A stretch of DNA of 64,000 nucleotides, taken from positions 62,001 to 126,000 of the forward strand of contig NASX01000004.1 of assembly GCA_002085155.1 (NCBI GenBank), read 5' to 3'. Shown here piece after piece: positions 31,494 through 41,356 of this stretch. Source of the DNA: Sorangiineae bacterium NIC37A_2. GTDB taxonomy: Bacteria > Myxococcota_A > Polyangia > Polyangiales > Polyangiaceae. Under the pieces are notes generated by a model. That model saw only the letters and a list, made by a program, of their open reading frames with translations, was not told where the DNA came from and made no database searches. Numbering within the stretch: position 1 is the stretch's first letter; the number at the start of each line of letters is the position of its first letter. The translations under genes were made by a program, and so were the position numbers.

Positions 31494-31637
31494 GCGAAGT
31501 GCCCCTCGAGCCAGCTCAAGTAGCCGGCGAAGGCGTCGATATTTTCTGCGCCGATCCTTCCGGGAGCCTTAGACCGACCAGAAGGGCGGTGCGAAATGGC
31601 CCTCGAGCCAGCTCAGGTAGCCGGCGAAGGCGTCGAT
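31494..31637. repeat. 47-bp imperfect direct repeat duplicating a gene tail
   Basis: Bases 31494-31540 and 31591-31637 match at 44 of 47 positions (both run GCGAA...CCTCGAGCCAGCTCA...GGCGTCGAT). The second copy is the 3' end of the membrane-protein gene at 31569-32492 and encodes its last ~16 residues (read IDAFAGYLSWLEGHFAP); the first is an extra copy downstream of that gene and has no gene of its own. Confidence 0.9.
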
Positions 31638-32492
31638 GCAGTTCGGGAAGCCCGGGATCAAATACGATAGGCCGTAAGGAACCAGGACCAGGACAAAAAA
31701 GGCCAAGCGTGGCCAGCGGGGCCAGAGCCGCTCGGCGACTGCGCCATGGATCGCGAGCGCAGCCGACAAGACGAGCACGAAGAGCGTGGCGTGGACAGGC
31801 CCAGAGAGACCTAAAGGGAGCTCCCTGAGGGGCGTCGCCGTCATTTCGGCGCGAATGAACCCGGGGAGGACGCCGACCAAGGTCAGAAGGGAAAGAGCGA
31901 TGAAGAGGCCGAGGGCGCGTGGCGCGAGAGCTTCCACGCTCCATTTCGAGCTCCGAGGTTCTTCCTTGGGCTTCTGCTCCGCGGCCTTCGATGTCTGCTT
32001 CGGCCTCCTCTGGGTGAGTCGGTTGATGAGCGGCATCCCGAGCAGGATGAGGAAAAGCGGGAGCAGCTCGCGCCACTCTTCGGGAACGTGAGGAGCGAGG
32101 GCAGGCGCGGCGTTTGTGACCAGCGCCATGAGCCCCATGAACAGGAAGATGAAAAGGAACCAGCTTCGCCCGTAGCGCTCGCGGCGAATCCGGATCAACT
32201 CGAGTGTGCCGCCGAGCCCGAGCGCGAGGGTTGCATAGACGAGAACGGGCAGGACAAAGAAGCGGCCGACCTCAGGAACGCCGATACGCTCTGCGAAAAC
32301 CGGCGCGACAAAACCGGCTGCGCCCAAGAACAGGGCGCTCAGGCGCAGCCCAAAGTACGACCAGGTCCGGCGGGCCTTCCTGGTGCTCGCGATCCCCTCC
32401 CGGAGCATCGCGAGACCCTCCGAGCGCTCCGGCTGGGGAGCCATGGAGCTATAGAGGTCCACGTGGGGCTGAACGGGCGAGGGACCGGCCAT
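31569..32492 (-). CDS. Polytopic membrane protein of unknown function
   Basis: 307 residues with about seven hydrophobic segments, for example LRLSALFLGAAGFVAPVF, LFIFLFMGLMALVTNAAPAL and LGLFIALSLLTLVGVLPGF, and a Lys/Gln-rich cytoplasmic loop (RRPKQTSKAAEQKPKEEPR). Not recognised as any known transporter or enzyme. ATG at 32492 is chosen as the first ATG of the hydrophobic protein; an upstream extension overlaps the divergent gene. Its last ~16 codons are repeated downstream (see the repeat at 31494-31637). Confidence 0.7.
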   Translation of the reverse strand: MAGPSPVQPHVDLYSSMAPQPERSEGLAMLREGIASTRKARRTWSYFGLRLSALFLGAAGFVAPVFAERIGVPEVGRFFVLPVLVYATLALGLGGTLELIRIRRERYGRSWFLFIFLFMGLMALVTNAAPALAPHVPEEWRELLPLFLILLGMPLINRLTQRRPKQTSKAAEQKPKEEPRSSKWSVEALAPRALGLFIALSLLTLVGVLPGFIRAEMTATPLRELPLGLSGPVHATLFVLVLSAALAIHGAVAERLWPRWPRLAFFVLVLVPYGLSYLIPGFPNCIDAFAGYLSWLEGHFAPPFWSV

Positions 32493-32547
32493 GGCTGGCA
32501 AATACGCTAGCAGCTCCAGGAGTTGAAATCTCGGCCCCTTTGGGGCG

Positions 32548-33216
32548 ATGCTCCTCGCCCCCATGGCTGCCGCGCCCCAAGAAAGTTCCCGCGCTGAGAA
32601 GACTCGTTCGATGCCGAGCGAAGAGGAGCTCGACGCCCCCTCGCGGCAGACCCTCTGGATGCTCGGAATCATGGCCTCGGCCACCTTGGCCATGTGGGTG
32701 ATGGGGCGAGTCGCCTGCAACTACCATGTGCCCGGCGAGAGCCTGACCCCCCGCGCTCTCAGCGCCGAGGAGCGGAGCAAGTCTTCGAAAGACGCGGCCA
32801 TGGAGTTTGCTCGCGCGATCGAAGCTGGTGATTTTGCCACGGCACGTTTGGTTGCGACCGGGGCCGCGCTCTCCTTCGTCGAAGAACAAGAGAAGGCCTG
32901 TTCGGATTGTGCTGCGCGGCAGAGCGCCAAGGAGGCGATCCGCATGGTCGGTGTTGTCCAGGAGGACAACGGCAAAGAGGGCTACGTATCCGTCACCGTG
33001 CAGGGGGGCGCTCGCGGAGAGCAGAAGAGCCTCCTCCATGTGGTGCGCGGACCCAAGTCGTTCCAGGTGAGCGAGGTGCTTCCGCTCGACGCAAAGATTC
33101 CGAAGCTCGAGCGTCCGAGCGCGAAGACCGATTCCTCCAAGGGCACAAATGCGGTTCCGCCGCTCCTTCGTCGCCCCAGCGAGCCAGCCTCGAGTTCGAG
33201 CGAAGAGAAGCGGTGA
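32548..33216 (+). CDS. Single-helix anchored protein of unknown function
   Basis: 222 residues. One transmembrane helix (about 36-56, TLWMLGIMASATLAMWVMGR) followed by a periplasmic domain and a Ser/Lys/Pro-rich tail. The helix is soon followed by a Cys (VACNYH) and the domain has a CSDC pair (EKACSDCAARQS). Not recognised; the helix-then-small-domain layout suggests an envelope protein. The start could instead be ATG at 32611. Divergent from the membrane gene at 31569-32492. Confidence 0.65.
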   Translation: MLLAPMAAAPQESSRAEKTRSMPSEEELDAPSRQTLWMLGIMASATLAMWVMGRVACNYHVPGESLTPRALSAEERSKSSKDAAMEFARAIEAGDFATARLVATGAALSFVEEQEKACSDCAARQSAKEAIRMVGVVQEDNGKEGYVSVTVQGGARGEQKSLLHVVRGPKSFQVSEVLPLDAKIPKLERPSAKTDSSKGTNAVPPLLRRPSEPASSSSEEKR

Positions 33217-33231
33217 GCGGCGAACGAGAGC

Positions 33232-33735
33232 TCACTTCGGATTGAGCCAGGTGCGGATTGTCGAGGCCCCCGCAGGCCCGACGTGCACATCGATCACCCG
33301 TCCATTTTCATCGAGCAGCGTGTACGTCGGGAGCGCCTCGACGCGGAAGGCTCGGGAGAAGGAACCGTCGTGGTCGGTGAGGATGCGGTGGCGAATCGGC
33401 CAGGAACGAGCCGCGCGCTGGAGAGAATCCATCGACTCGTCGACGCTCACGACGACTACGTCAATCGGCGCTTCCTTTCCCATGTCGAACAAAGCTTCGA
33501 GGTGGACGTTGGAGCGTTTGCAGGCGCCGCACCAGCTTGCGACAGCGGCGACCAAGAGCGGCCGACCGTTCGGCTTTAGGAGCTCCGTCTCACCGCTCAG
33601 CGTCTTGAGATAGAGAGGGTCGATCCGAGAGCCTGGCTCTGCGCCGGTCGACTGCTGGCGCACGAGGCTCCAAATGACGGCGACGAACGTGAGAACGAAC
33701 ACGACGTCGAAGATCCGAGCGAGTACGCGTTTCAT
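33232..33735 (-). CDS. Thioredoxin/TlpA-like thiol-disulfide protein
   Basis: 167 residues. N-terminal anchor (IFDVVFVLTFVAVIWSLVRQ), then a thioredoxin-fold domain with active-site SWCGACKRS and the cis-Pro strand VEALPTYTLLDENGRV. It is extracytoplasmic; whether it reduces or oxidises cannot be told. Possible partners include cytochrome c maturation or envelope proteins. Convergent with the upstream hypothetical gene, 15 bp between the stops. Confidence 0.9.
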   Translation of the reverse strand: MKRVLARIFDVVFVLTFVAVIWSLVRQQSTGAEPGSRIDPLYLKTLSGETELLKPNGRPLLVAAVASWCGACKRSNVHLEALFDMGKEAPIDVVVVSVDESMDSLQRAARSWPIRHRILTDHDGSFSRAFRVEALPTYTLLDENGRVIDVHVGPAGASTIRTWLNPK

Positions 33736-33845
33736 CAGGATCCGACCGAAGTGAGCACGACATCCGAGGAAGAAGGGCCTCGCCGAACGGGGAGGGCGGC
33801 CTCTTCTCTATGGAACCCCCCGAGCGCCAGGACAATTCCCGGCGT

Positions 33846-33870
33846 CCCCCGGCCGCATCCGGGCCGGGGG
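33846..33870. other. Perfect 9-bp G/C hairpin without T-run
   Basis: CCCCCGGCC (33846-33854) and GGCCGGGGG (33862-33870) around GCATCCG, between the TlpA-like and OmpA genes. On neither strand does a U-run follow, so it is not a standard terminator; it might still pause transcription or be a binding site. Confidence 0.6.
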
Positions 33871-33902
33871 CAGGATCCCAATCTTTTCGGAGGTCTTGGG
33901 GC

Positions 33903-34751
33903 TCAGAGCATCGACTTCAAGTCGAGCATCTCTTCGACGTTCGGGAGCAGAACGAGCTCAACACGCCGATTCTGTTGCTTGCCCTCCGGCTTGTCGTTCG
34001 ACTCCACCGGATCGGTATCGCCGTAGCCGGCGACGTGAAGATGCGTCGGGTCGAGGCCGCCACCCTTCTGGGACACCGGCGCGACCAGGGCCAAGAGGAC
34101 CGAGCGCGCACGCATCGCCGAAAGGCCCCAATTGTCGCCGAATTTCCCGCCGCGGAGCGGCGCCGAGTCCGTGTGCCCGGCCACCTGGAAGAAACGGCTC
34201 ATGAGCTGACTGTCGGTGCGGATGACCTCCGCGACGGCGAGGACGACGTCGAGACCTTCATCGCGCAGCTGGTCGCTGCCGGAGGCGAACAGAACGTCGC
34301 CCGGGAGCCGAATCACCATGCGATTGTGTCGGATTTCGACCTTCAGGCCGAGGCTCACGAGCTTCTTCAGCTTCGCCTGGAGGACCTCAAACCGTGAACG
34401 GATTTGCTCGAGCTGCTCCGCGCGGCGACGGTACTCGTCGACCGCTGCCTGGAGCTGCTCCACATCCTTTGCGAGGCGCTCCTTCTCGGTGGCGCCTTGC
34501 TCGAGCTCGCTCGTGATCTGGTCGAGGTTCACGCCCATTTCCTTCAGGCGCGCAGACAACTCGGCGACGCGAAGTTTGGTGGCTGCGAGCTCTTCTTCGA
34601 GCCTCTCTCGTTGGCTCTTCTCGTCATTGTATTGGCTCTCGAGCTTGCCGTACTTGTCGAGCTGCGCCTGCCACTCGGCCTCAGAATGTCCGCAACCCAC
34701 AGCCGCGAGCGCCAAGACGAGGGCGCAGAGCTTTCCGCTAAATCTTCTCAT
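33903..34751 (-). CDS. OmpA-family lipoprotein with coiled coil
   Basis: 282 residues. Signal peptide with lipobox LAAVGC, a coiled-coil segment about 25-130 (Glu/Gln/Arg/Leu heptads, RLEEELAATKLRVAELSARL), and an OmpA peptidoglycan-binding domain at the C-terminus: FQVAGHTDSAPL, WGLSAMRARSVLLAL, GYGDTDPVESND and QNRRVELVLLP. It probably tethers the outer membrane to peptidoglycan. It is divergent from the PhoB-like gene; no pal/tol neighbours. Confidence 0.9.
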   Translation of the reverse strand: MRRFSGKLCALVLALAAVGCGHSEAEWQAQLDKYGKLESQYNDEKSQRERLEEELAATKLRVAELSARLKEMGVNLDQITSELEQGATEKERLAKDVEQLQAAVDEYRRRAEQLEQIRSRFEVLQAKLKKLVSLGLKVEIRHNRMVIRLPGDVLFASGSDQLRDEGLDVVLAVAEVIRTDSQLMSRFFQVAGHTDSAPLRGGKFGDNWGLSAMRARSVLLALVAPVSQKGGGLDPTHLHVAGYGDTDPVESNDKPEGKQQNRRVELVLLPNVEEMLDLKSML

Positions 34752-34898
34752 GCCTCGATTCCTCCAAGGATGCCCGGGGCAGCCGCGTGGGCCTTCCCGG
34801 GTCGGGGCGACGATACAGATCCCGGGGCGAGTGGGGAAGGGGCCGCGCCTCCTCAGTGGAGCATCGGGCCGGGTTCAGCTAGGGAGCAAAGGAAGGTC

Positions 34899-35612
34899 AT
34901 GGCGCGTATCGCTGTCGTCGAAGATGAGGTCGACCTCTGCCACGTGATTGAATTCAACCTGGCGCAGGCTGGGCACGAGGTGCGGGTGGCCGAGAGTGGG
35001 CGAGCGGGGCTTGAGCTGATCCAGAGCTTCAAGCCGGACCTGGTCCTTCTCGATGTGATGTTGCCCGAGATGAGCGGGCTCGAGGTCTGTCGTCAGCTGA
35101 AGTCGGCGCCGGAGACAAAAGGGATTTTGGTGATCATGCTCACTGCGCGAGGGGACGAAATCGATCGTGTGGTGGGTTTCGAGATGGGCGCCGACGATTA
35201 TGTCGTCAAACCGTTCTCTGTACGCGAGCTTGTCCTTCGTGTCGCGGCCCTCCTGCGTCGAGTGGCAGAGCCGAAAGGTCCGGCAGAAACGCTCATCACC
35301 TTCGGAAACCTCAAGCTCGATCTCGAAGCGCACAGAGTTTGGGTTCAAGGAGTCGAGGTCGAACTGACGGCGCTCGAGTTTCGGCTCCTGACGTTGCTCT
35401 ATGAGCGGCGCGACCGAGTGCAGTCGCGCTCGACATTGCTGGATGTTGTGTGGGGGATTTCTGCAGAGGTGACGACCAGAACCGTCGACACTCACGTCAA
35501 ACGCCTGCGGGAGAAGCTCGGAGTGGCGCGGGATTACATCGAGACGGTCCGGGGTGTGGGTTATCGGTTCGTCGCGGATCCGGCAGAAGTTAGAGACGGG
35601 AGTGGGGCGTGA
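34899..35612 (+). CDS. OmpR/PhoB-family response regulator
   Basis: 237 residues. Receiver domain (about 2-118) with acidic pocket VVEDEVD, phosphorylated Asp in LVLLDVMLPEMSG, T in LTARG and K in YVVKPFS. Winged-helix output domain (about 135-228) with EVELTALEFRLLTLLYERR and the recognition region VTTRTVDTHVKRLREKL. Ribosome-binding site GGAAGG precedes ATG at 34899. The PhoB resemblance is strong but no pst genes are nearby, so the target stimulus is unassigned. Overlaps the kinase start as GTGA. Confidence 0.92.
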   Translation: MARIAVVEDEVDLCHVIEFNLAQAGHEVRVAESGRAGLELIQSFKPDLVLLDVMLPEMSGLEVCRQLKSAPETKGILVIMLTARGDEIDRVVGFEMGADDYVVKPFSVRELVLRVAALLRRVAEPKGPAETLITFGNLKLDLEAHRVWVQGVEVELTALEFRLLTLLYERRDRVQSRSTLLDVVWGISAEVTTRTVDTHVKRLREKLGVARDYIETVRGVGYRFVADPAEVRDGSGA

Positions 35613-37447
35613 ACGCTGCTTCGTCACAGAATCCCTCGAACGCGGGACGCGCGCTCACCCTGAAGGGCCGCCTCCTCGGCATCTGCGCTCTCACGCTCCT
35701 CGGGGCTCTCTCTATCTCGGGCATACTTGTCAGCAACGACCTCGCGGAGCGCGCTGAGCAGCGAGCGGTTTCGGATCTCCGGAGTCGCCTCTCGGTGGTG
35801 ACGCTTTGGGCGGACGCCGCGCCGACGCGAGAGCCGGCAGCTTGGGATGCCTTGGCGCACGCGCTCGCGGAGCGCACCAAGGCCCGTGTTTCATTCATCG
35901 CAGAAGACGGGCGTCTGCTCGGTGACTCAGAGCTCGAGCCTGAACAGGTCGCGAGCGCCGCGAATCAGCGCACGCGCCCCGAGGTGCATGCGGCGCTCCG
36001 GGGCGAGTGGCGAAGTGTGATCCGACGGGCTGACGAGGGCAGCGAGAAGGTTCGATACGTAGCGGCTCCGCTGCGGACGGACGGGCGCGTTGTGGCCGTC
36101 GCGCGTTTGGCGGCCCCGGTCGCTGAGGCCGAAGAGCTCAAGTTCTTACGGGATACGCTCATTTTCTCGGCGGCTGTGGCGCTCATCTTCGGACTGGCCG
36201 TAGCTTGGGGCCTATTGCGCGCGGTGTTCCGGCCGGCTCGGCAGCTGACGGAGGTGGCTTCCCGGATGGCTGAGGGCGACTTGAGCGCTCGCGCGCGCGT
36301 CGAGGGCGTCCTCGAGTACGAGGAGCTCGGAGCAGCACTGGAGCAGCTCGGCCAAGGCCACTCCAGGGCGCTCGAGGCTCTCCGTCAGGAGCGCGATCGC
36401 TTGCGCGGGATTCTGTCGAGCATGGACGAGGGGGTGCTCTTCCTCGATGAAGATCGACGGATCGCGCTCATCAACCCGAAGCTTCGCGAGATGCTGCTCA
36501 TTCAGGGCGACGTGAGAGGCCGCACCGTGCTGGAGGCGATTCGGCACGCCGATCTCGACGAGCTGATCGACGAGGCTTTCGACGACGAGGAGGGCGGGGG
36601 CCCGATCCAAGGTGAGATCCACGTGAGCGGCATCATGCCGCGCCAGGTCCTGGTGCGCGCGCAGCGGCTCGAGGGGCCAGAGGTCGGGCTAGTAGCGATT
36701 TTCGTAGACGTGACCGAAACACGCAGGCTCGAGAACTTGCGACGAGAGTTCGTCGCGAACGTCTCTCATGAACTTCGCACTCCGGTCACGTCCGTTTGTT
36801 CAGCGTCAGAGACGCTTGCGATCCTGCTTGAGGATGACGAGGAGTCGAAGCGCAAGTTCCTTGATATCATCTCGCGCAACGCAGCGCGCATGAAGGCGCT
36901 CGTGGAGGATCTTCTCGATCTATCACGGATCGAATCTCGTCAGTTTAGCCTCACTCTCGAGATCGTCGAAGTGCACGAGCTCGTCGAATCCGTCTTGCGC
37001 CTGCACGTAGGCAACGCCGAGAAGCGACGTGTTGAGCTCACCTCTCGCGTAGAAAAGTCATTCCCTCCTGTCCGGATCGATCGGAAGGCCCTCGAGCACG
37101 TGCTGTCGAACCTCGTCGACAACGCAGTGAAGTACGCAGGCGAGGGGAAGCACGTTCAGGTCTTGGCCGAGACCGACGGCCAATTCGCGCGCATCTTGGT
37201 CAAAGACGACGGGCCCGGCATCGAGGAGCGGCACTTGCCGCGCCTCTTCGAGCGCTTCTATCGCGTCGACGCGGGGCGCTCGCGCGCGGTCGGGGGAACC
37301 GGACTAGGTCTATCGATTGTGAAGAACCTGGTCGAGTCCATGTCTGGGAGCGTCTCCGTGCAGAGTAAGGTCGGCTCCGGAACGACCTTCATCGTGAAGG
37401 TCCCGCTCGCGCGCGGCGCTCACGCGGGCGCAGCCGAGCGGTCTTAG
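35609..37447 (+). CDS. PhoR-like membrane sensor histidine kinase
   Basis: 612 residues. Helices at about 16-36 and about 178-206 (DTLIFSAAVALIFGLAVAW) bracket a periplasmic sensor. HAMP (about 205-260), PAS-like region (LRGILSSMDEGVLFLDEDR), then the phosphoacceptor His in FVANVSHELRTPVTSV, and an ATPase domain with N box SNLVDNAVKYA, D box VKDDGPGIE and G box GGTGLGLSIVKN. GTG start overlaps the regulator stop (GTGA), so the pair is co-translated. Sensor input unknown; some family members sense phosphate. Confidence 0.93.
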   Translation: MNAASSQNPSNAGRALTLKGRLLGICALTLLGALSISGILVSNDLAERAEQRAVSDLRSRLSVVTLWADAAPTREPAAWDALAHALAERTKARVSFIAEDGRLLGDSELEPEQVASAANQRTRPEVHAALRGEWRSVIRRADEGSEKVRYVAAPLRTDGRVVAVARLAAPVAEAEELKFLRDTLIFSAAVALIFGLAVAWGLLRAVFRPARQLTEVASRMAEGDLSARARVEGVLEYEELGAALEQLGQGHSRALEALRQERDRLRGILSSMDEGVLFLDEDRRIALINPKLREMLLIQGDVRGRTVLEAIRHADLDELIDEAFDDEEGGGPIQGEIHVSGIMPRQVLVRAQRLEGPEVGLVAIFVDVTETRRLENLRREFVANVSHELRTPVTSVCSASETLAILLEDDEESKRKFLDIISRNAARMKALVEDLLDLSRIESRQFSLTLEIVEVHELVESVLRLHVGNAEKRRVELTSRVEKSFPPVRIDRKALEHVLSNLVDNAVKYAGEGKHVQVLAETDGQFARILVKDDGPGIEERHLPRLFERFYRVDAGRSRAVGGTGLGLSIVKNLVESMSGSVSVQSKVGSGTTFIVKVPLARGAHAGAAERS

Positions 37448-37490
37448 GCCCCTTTCCCTGGGTCGCGCGCCTCATGTAGGCTGAGCGCGC

Positions 37491-39155
37491 ATGGCGAACA
37501 TCGAAGCCCTCCCTCTTCTCCCCCAGGTAGCACAATACCAGGCGCTGGCCGCTGAAAAGGCGCGCCTAGACGGCGTCAGCCTTCGCGATTTGTTCGCGGC
37601 CGATCAGGGGCGAGCGACGAAGTTCAGCGCAAGTGGCGCCGGGATCTTCCTGGACTACTCGAAGAACCTCGTAGATGAGCGCACGATGAGCCTTTTGTTC
37701 GAGCTGGCGCGGGCCAGGCGATTGCCCGAGGCGCGCGATGCGATGTTCGAAGGCGCCAAGATCAATCTTACGGAGGGACGCTCTGTTCTCCATACCGCGC
37801 TTCGTCTGCCAAAGAACAAGAAGCTCGAGGTCGACGGACAGGACGTCGTCCGAGATGTCCACGAAGTTCTCGAGCGCATGCGGATCTTCGCCGACAAGGT
37901 GCGGAAGGGAGAGCACCTCGGGCACACCGGCAAGCGCATCAAGAACATCGTCAATATCGGCATCGGCGGTTCAGATCTTGGGCCGCTCATGGCCTACGAG
38001 GCGCTCAAGAGCTATTCGACCCGGGAGTTCACCGTCCGCTTCATCTCAAACGTCGACGGCACCGATTTCGCTGAAAATACCCGAGATCTGGACATCGCCG
38101 AGACCCTTTTCATCGTCTGCTCGAAGACCTTCACGACGCTCGAGACCCTGGCGAACGCTCGTCTTGCCCGAGAGCTCGTCGTCTCTTGGTTCGAGTCGGA
38201 AGACGCCGTCGGCAAACATTTCGTCGCCGTCTCCACGAACCGCGACGCCGTGGTCAAGTTCGGCATTCAGCCCGAGAACATGTTCGGATTCTGGGACTGG
38301 GTCGGCGGACGCTACTCGTTCGAATCGGCGATCGGTCTGTCGCTCATGCTCGCGATTGGCCCGGATCACTTCGACGAGCTCCTCAGCGGGCTCCACGACA
38401 TGGACGAACACTTCCGGACGGCGCCGCTCGAAGAGAACCTTCCGGTGATCCTCGCCCTGTTAGGCCTTTATTACAACAACTTCCACGGCGCCGCGAGTCA
38501 CGCGGTGCTGCCCTACGACCAATATCTGAAACGGTTTCCGGCCTACCTCCAGCAGCTCGACATGGAGAGCAACGGTAAGCGAGTGACCCGCGGCGGCCAG
38601 GCGGTCAACTACGAGACAGGCCCGATCATCTGGGGTGAACCCGGAACGAACGGGCAGCACGCCTTTTACCAGCTGATTCACCAAGGCACGAAGCTCGTCC
38701 CCGCTGATTTCATCGGCTTCGCCCGCAGTCACAACCCGCTGTCAGACGGCGACACAACGATGCACGACCTGCTCATGGCGAACTACTTCGCTCAGACCGA
38801 GGCGCTCGCCTTCGGTAAGACAGAGGAGGAAGTGAAAGCCGAGGGGACTCGCGCCGATCTCGTGCCGCACCGCGTGTTCCCCGGGAACCGCCCGACGAAC
38901 TCCCTGTTGATGGAACGTCTGACGCCCCACGCGCTGGGAGCGCTCGTTGCACTCTATGAGCACAAGGTCTTCGTTCAGGGCGTGCTTTGGGACGTCAATA
39001 GCTTCGATCAGTGGGGCGTTGAACTCGGCAAGGTGCTCGCCGGTCGGATCGTCCCCGAGCTCAGCGCGAAGAGCGTCGACCTCAAGCATGACGGTTCGAC
39101 GAACCTCCTCATTCAGCGCTATCGAAAGCTTCGCGGCCTCTCCGATGAGAGCTGA
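37491..39155 (+). CDS. pgi: Glucose-6-phosphate isomerase
   Basis: 554 residues, near the family norm. Sugar-binding motifs [44 protein letters not shown], and the catalytic region [20 protein letters not shown] with [11 protein letters not shown] and [19 protein letters not shown]-terminal signature [16 protein letters not shown]. It interconverts glucose-6-phosphate and fructose-6-phosphate in glycolysis. ATG at 37491. The start of the next gene overlaps its end by 11 nt, unusual given the unrelated product. Confidence 0.96.
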   Translation: MANIEALPLLPQVAQYQALAAEKARLDGVSLRDLFAADQGRATKFSASGAGIFLDYSKNLVDERTMSLLFELARARRLPEARDAMFEGAKINLTEGRSVLHTALRLPKNKKLEVDGQDVVRDVHEVLERMRIFADKVRKGEHLGHTGKRIKNIVNIGIGGSDLGPLMAYEALKSYSTREFTVRFISNVDGTDFAENTRDLDIAETLFIVCSKTFTTLETLANARLARELVVSWFESEDAVGKHFVAVSTNRDAVVKFGIQPENMFGFWDWVGGRYSFESAIGLSLMLAIGPDHFDELLSGLHDMDEHFRTAPLEENLPVILALLGLYYNNFHGAASHAVLPYDQYLKRFPAYLQQLDMESNGKRVTRGGQAVNYETGPIIWGEPGTNGQHAFYQLIHQGTKLVPADFIGFARSHNPLSDGDTTMHDLLMANYFAQTEALAFGKTEEEVKAEGTRADLVPHRVFPGNRPTNSLLMERLTPHALGALVALYEHKVFVQGVLWDVNSFDQWGVELGKVLAGRIVPELSAKSVDLKHDGSTNLLIQRYRKLRGLSDES

Positions 39156-41256
39156 CGGTCAAACCGTCCTTTTTGCGCGGAGGCCGAATCTCCGCGGCGA
39201 AGAGAGTGCCCAGAGGGGACTTTTGCCTGTCCTCTTGGGCACTCTGATCGCGGCTGTCCTTGCGCTCGGGTGCACGAACCGTCCCTACGCGGACGAAGAG
39301 AGCCACGAGCCGATCCTATACGTCCCCTACGGCGAGCCTCCGAAGACGCTCGATCCCGCGGTCGCTTACTCGACCGCCGATCATGTGGTGACGGGGAAAG
39401 TTTACGACACGCTCCTCGACTACCACTATTTGAAGCGACCCTTTGAGCTGATCGGTGGCCTGGCGGAACATGTTCCGGAGGCTGAGCCCCTCGAGGGAGG
39501 TCGCGTCCGCTACCAGTTCCGGCTTCGCGAGGATCTGCGTTTCGCCCGCGACGCGTGCTTCGAGGAAGGACCGAAAGACCCCGCGCGCTTTACCGAGGAC
39601 GGCGCGCGGCGGGTCCTTGCCACGGACTTCTTGTTCTCGCTGAGTCGAGTGGCGGATCCCGCGGTCGGTAGCCCCGTCGTCGAGCCTCTCTCTCATATTG
39701 ACGGCCTAGTTGCCTGGGGGGAGCGGCTGGCGGCGAGGAGGAAGAACGACGCAGAGTTTGCGAAGCGGAGAGTGAGCCAGCAGTACCAGGAGATCGGTGC
39801 TTTGAGCGGCTTCGAGGTGCTGAGCGATCGTGAGTTCGCTATCACGCTGCACTCTCCCTATCCCCAGATTCTCTACTGGTTCGCCATGCCCTTCACGACG
39901 CCGATGGCGTTTGAAGCGGTCGACTATTACACCGGAGAAGGAGGCCGACCGAGCCTCGACGAGCACGCCGTCGGAACCGGCCCCTTCGTGCTCAAGCGTT
40001 ATGACAAGCGGGCGCGCATCGTGCTGGAGAAGAATCCGGATTGGTACGGCGTGCGGCACCCTGAGTGGCGCGCTCCCGCGGCGACGTTTCCGAGCCTAGA
40101 AGGCGTAACGGGGCTCTCCGCGGCCAACATCGAGGATTTTGCGCCGCTTGCGGGGCGCAGCTTGCCGATGCTCACTCGCATCGAGATGCGTCGAGAAGAG
40201 GAGACCATCCCGACCTTCGGCAAGTTCATGCAGGGCTATTACGATACCTCCGGGATTGCCCGCGAGAGCTTCAATCGTGTGGTCCACGAAGGAGGGCTCT
40301 CCGCGGAGATGGCGGAGCGTGGCATGCGCCTCGAGAAGAGTGTCGTGCCCGCCGTCTTCTATCTCGGCTTCAACATGGATGATCCGGTCGTCGGCTCGGC
40401 GGCGGGAGAACGGTCGCGCCTCCTGCGGCAAGCTATGAGCCTCGTTACCAACTCTGAGGAGTACTGTCGCCTGTTCTTGAACGGGCGAGGACTGCCCGCG
40501 CAGTCCCCCTTACCGCCAGGTCTGTTCGGCTACGAGGAAGACTACAAGAACCCCTACCGCACGCTGAACTTCGAGGAAGCGCGCCGCCTGCTCGCGCAGG
40601 CGGGTTATCCCGGCGGTATCGATCCGAAGACAAAACGGCCCCTGAAGCTGACGTTCGATGTCGCCGATACGAGCCCCGAGTCTCGCGTTCGGTTCTTGTT
40701 CTGGACGAACCAGTGGCGAAAGCTTGGCATTAACGTTGAACTCTCCGCGACCAACTACAACAAGTTCCAAGAGAAGGTGCGCGACGGCGCTTACCAGATC
40801 TTCCAATGGGGCTGGGTCGCGGACTATCCGGACCCGGAGAACTTCCTATTCCTTCTGACCGGACCGATGGCGCGCAGCGCCTCCGGCGGGCCCAACACGG
40901 CGAACTTCAGCGATCCGGAGTTCGACGCGCTGTTTGGGACGATGAAGACGATGGAAAATACGGAGGAGCGGCTCGAAGTGATTCGCAAGATGCGCGCGAT
41001 CTTGGAGAGAGAGCGGCCTTGGATCGAGCTGTTCCATCCCGAGGAGTACGCGCTCGCCCACGGCTGGCTTCGCGGTGTCAAACCGGCCGGCCTCTCCATC
41101 GCGACGACCAAGTACTATGGCGTGGATGCCGTGGCGCGCGAACAGGCGCGGCGCGAGTGGAATCGGCCGATTCTGTGGCCCGCTTGGGTGTTCTTGGCGC
41201 TGCTCGCTGGGCTGATTGGACCTCTGATTGGTCGTTACCTGAAGGAGCGGACATGA
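39145..41256 (+). CDS. Peptide ABC transporter substrate-binding lipoprotein (SBP_bac_5)
   Basis: 703 residues, longer than the usual 530-550. Signal peptide with lipobox LALGC. The domain of dipeptide/oligopeptide binding proteins: [19 protein letters not shown] near the N-terminus, [20 protein letters not shown] near the C-terminus and [11 protein letters not shown] at the end, where a C-terminal helix ([19 protein letters not shown]) adds a second membrane anchor; that helix is not typical. ATG at 39145 is used because it precedes the signal peptide. Delivers oligopeptides to the permeases that follow. Confidence 0.9.
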   Translation: MRADGQTVLFARRPNLRGEESAQRGLLPVLLGTLIAAVLALGCTNRPYADEESHEPILYVPYGEPPKTLDPAVAYSTADHVVTGKVYDTLLDYHYLKRPFELIGGLAEHVPEAEPLEGGRVRYQFRLREDLRFARDACFEEGPKDPARFTEDGARRVLATDFLFSLSRVADPAVGSPVVEPLSHIDGLVAWGERLAARRKNDAEFAKRRVSQQYQEIGALSGFEVLSDREFAITLHSPYPQILYWFAMPFTTPMAFEAVDYYTGEGGRPSLDEHAVGTGPFVLKRYDKRARIVLEKNPDWYGVRHPEWRAPAATFPSLEGVTGLSAANIEDFAPLAGRSLPMLTRIEMRREEETIPTFGKFMQGYYDTSGIARESFNRVVHEGGLSAEMAERGMRLEKSVVPAVFYLGFNMDDPVVGSAAGERSRLLRQAMSLVTNSEEYCRLFLNGRGLPAQSPLPPGLFGYEEDYKNPYRTLNFEEARRLLAQAGYPGGIDPKTKRPLKLTFDVADTSPESRVRFLFWTNQWRKLGINVELSATNYNKFQEKVRDGAYQIFQWGWVADYPDPENFLFLLTGPMARSASGGPNTANFSDPEFDALFGTMKTMENTEERLEVIRKMRAILERERPWIELFHPEEYALAHGWLRGVKPAGLSIATTKYYGVDAVAREQARREWNRPILWPAWVFLALLAGLIGPLIGRYLKERT

Positions 41257-41356
41257 AAAGGTGGATGCGCCTTGGGAGTCAAAGTGACCTGACCCGACGG
41301 GGAACTCTCCGGACATCGAAGGTCCAGGCGCTCGCCGGGGCCGGAGGAGGAGGCCG

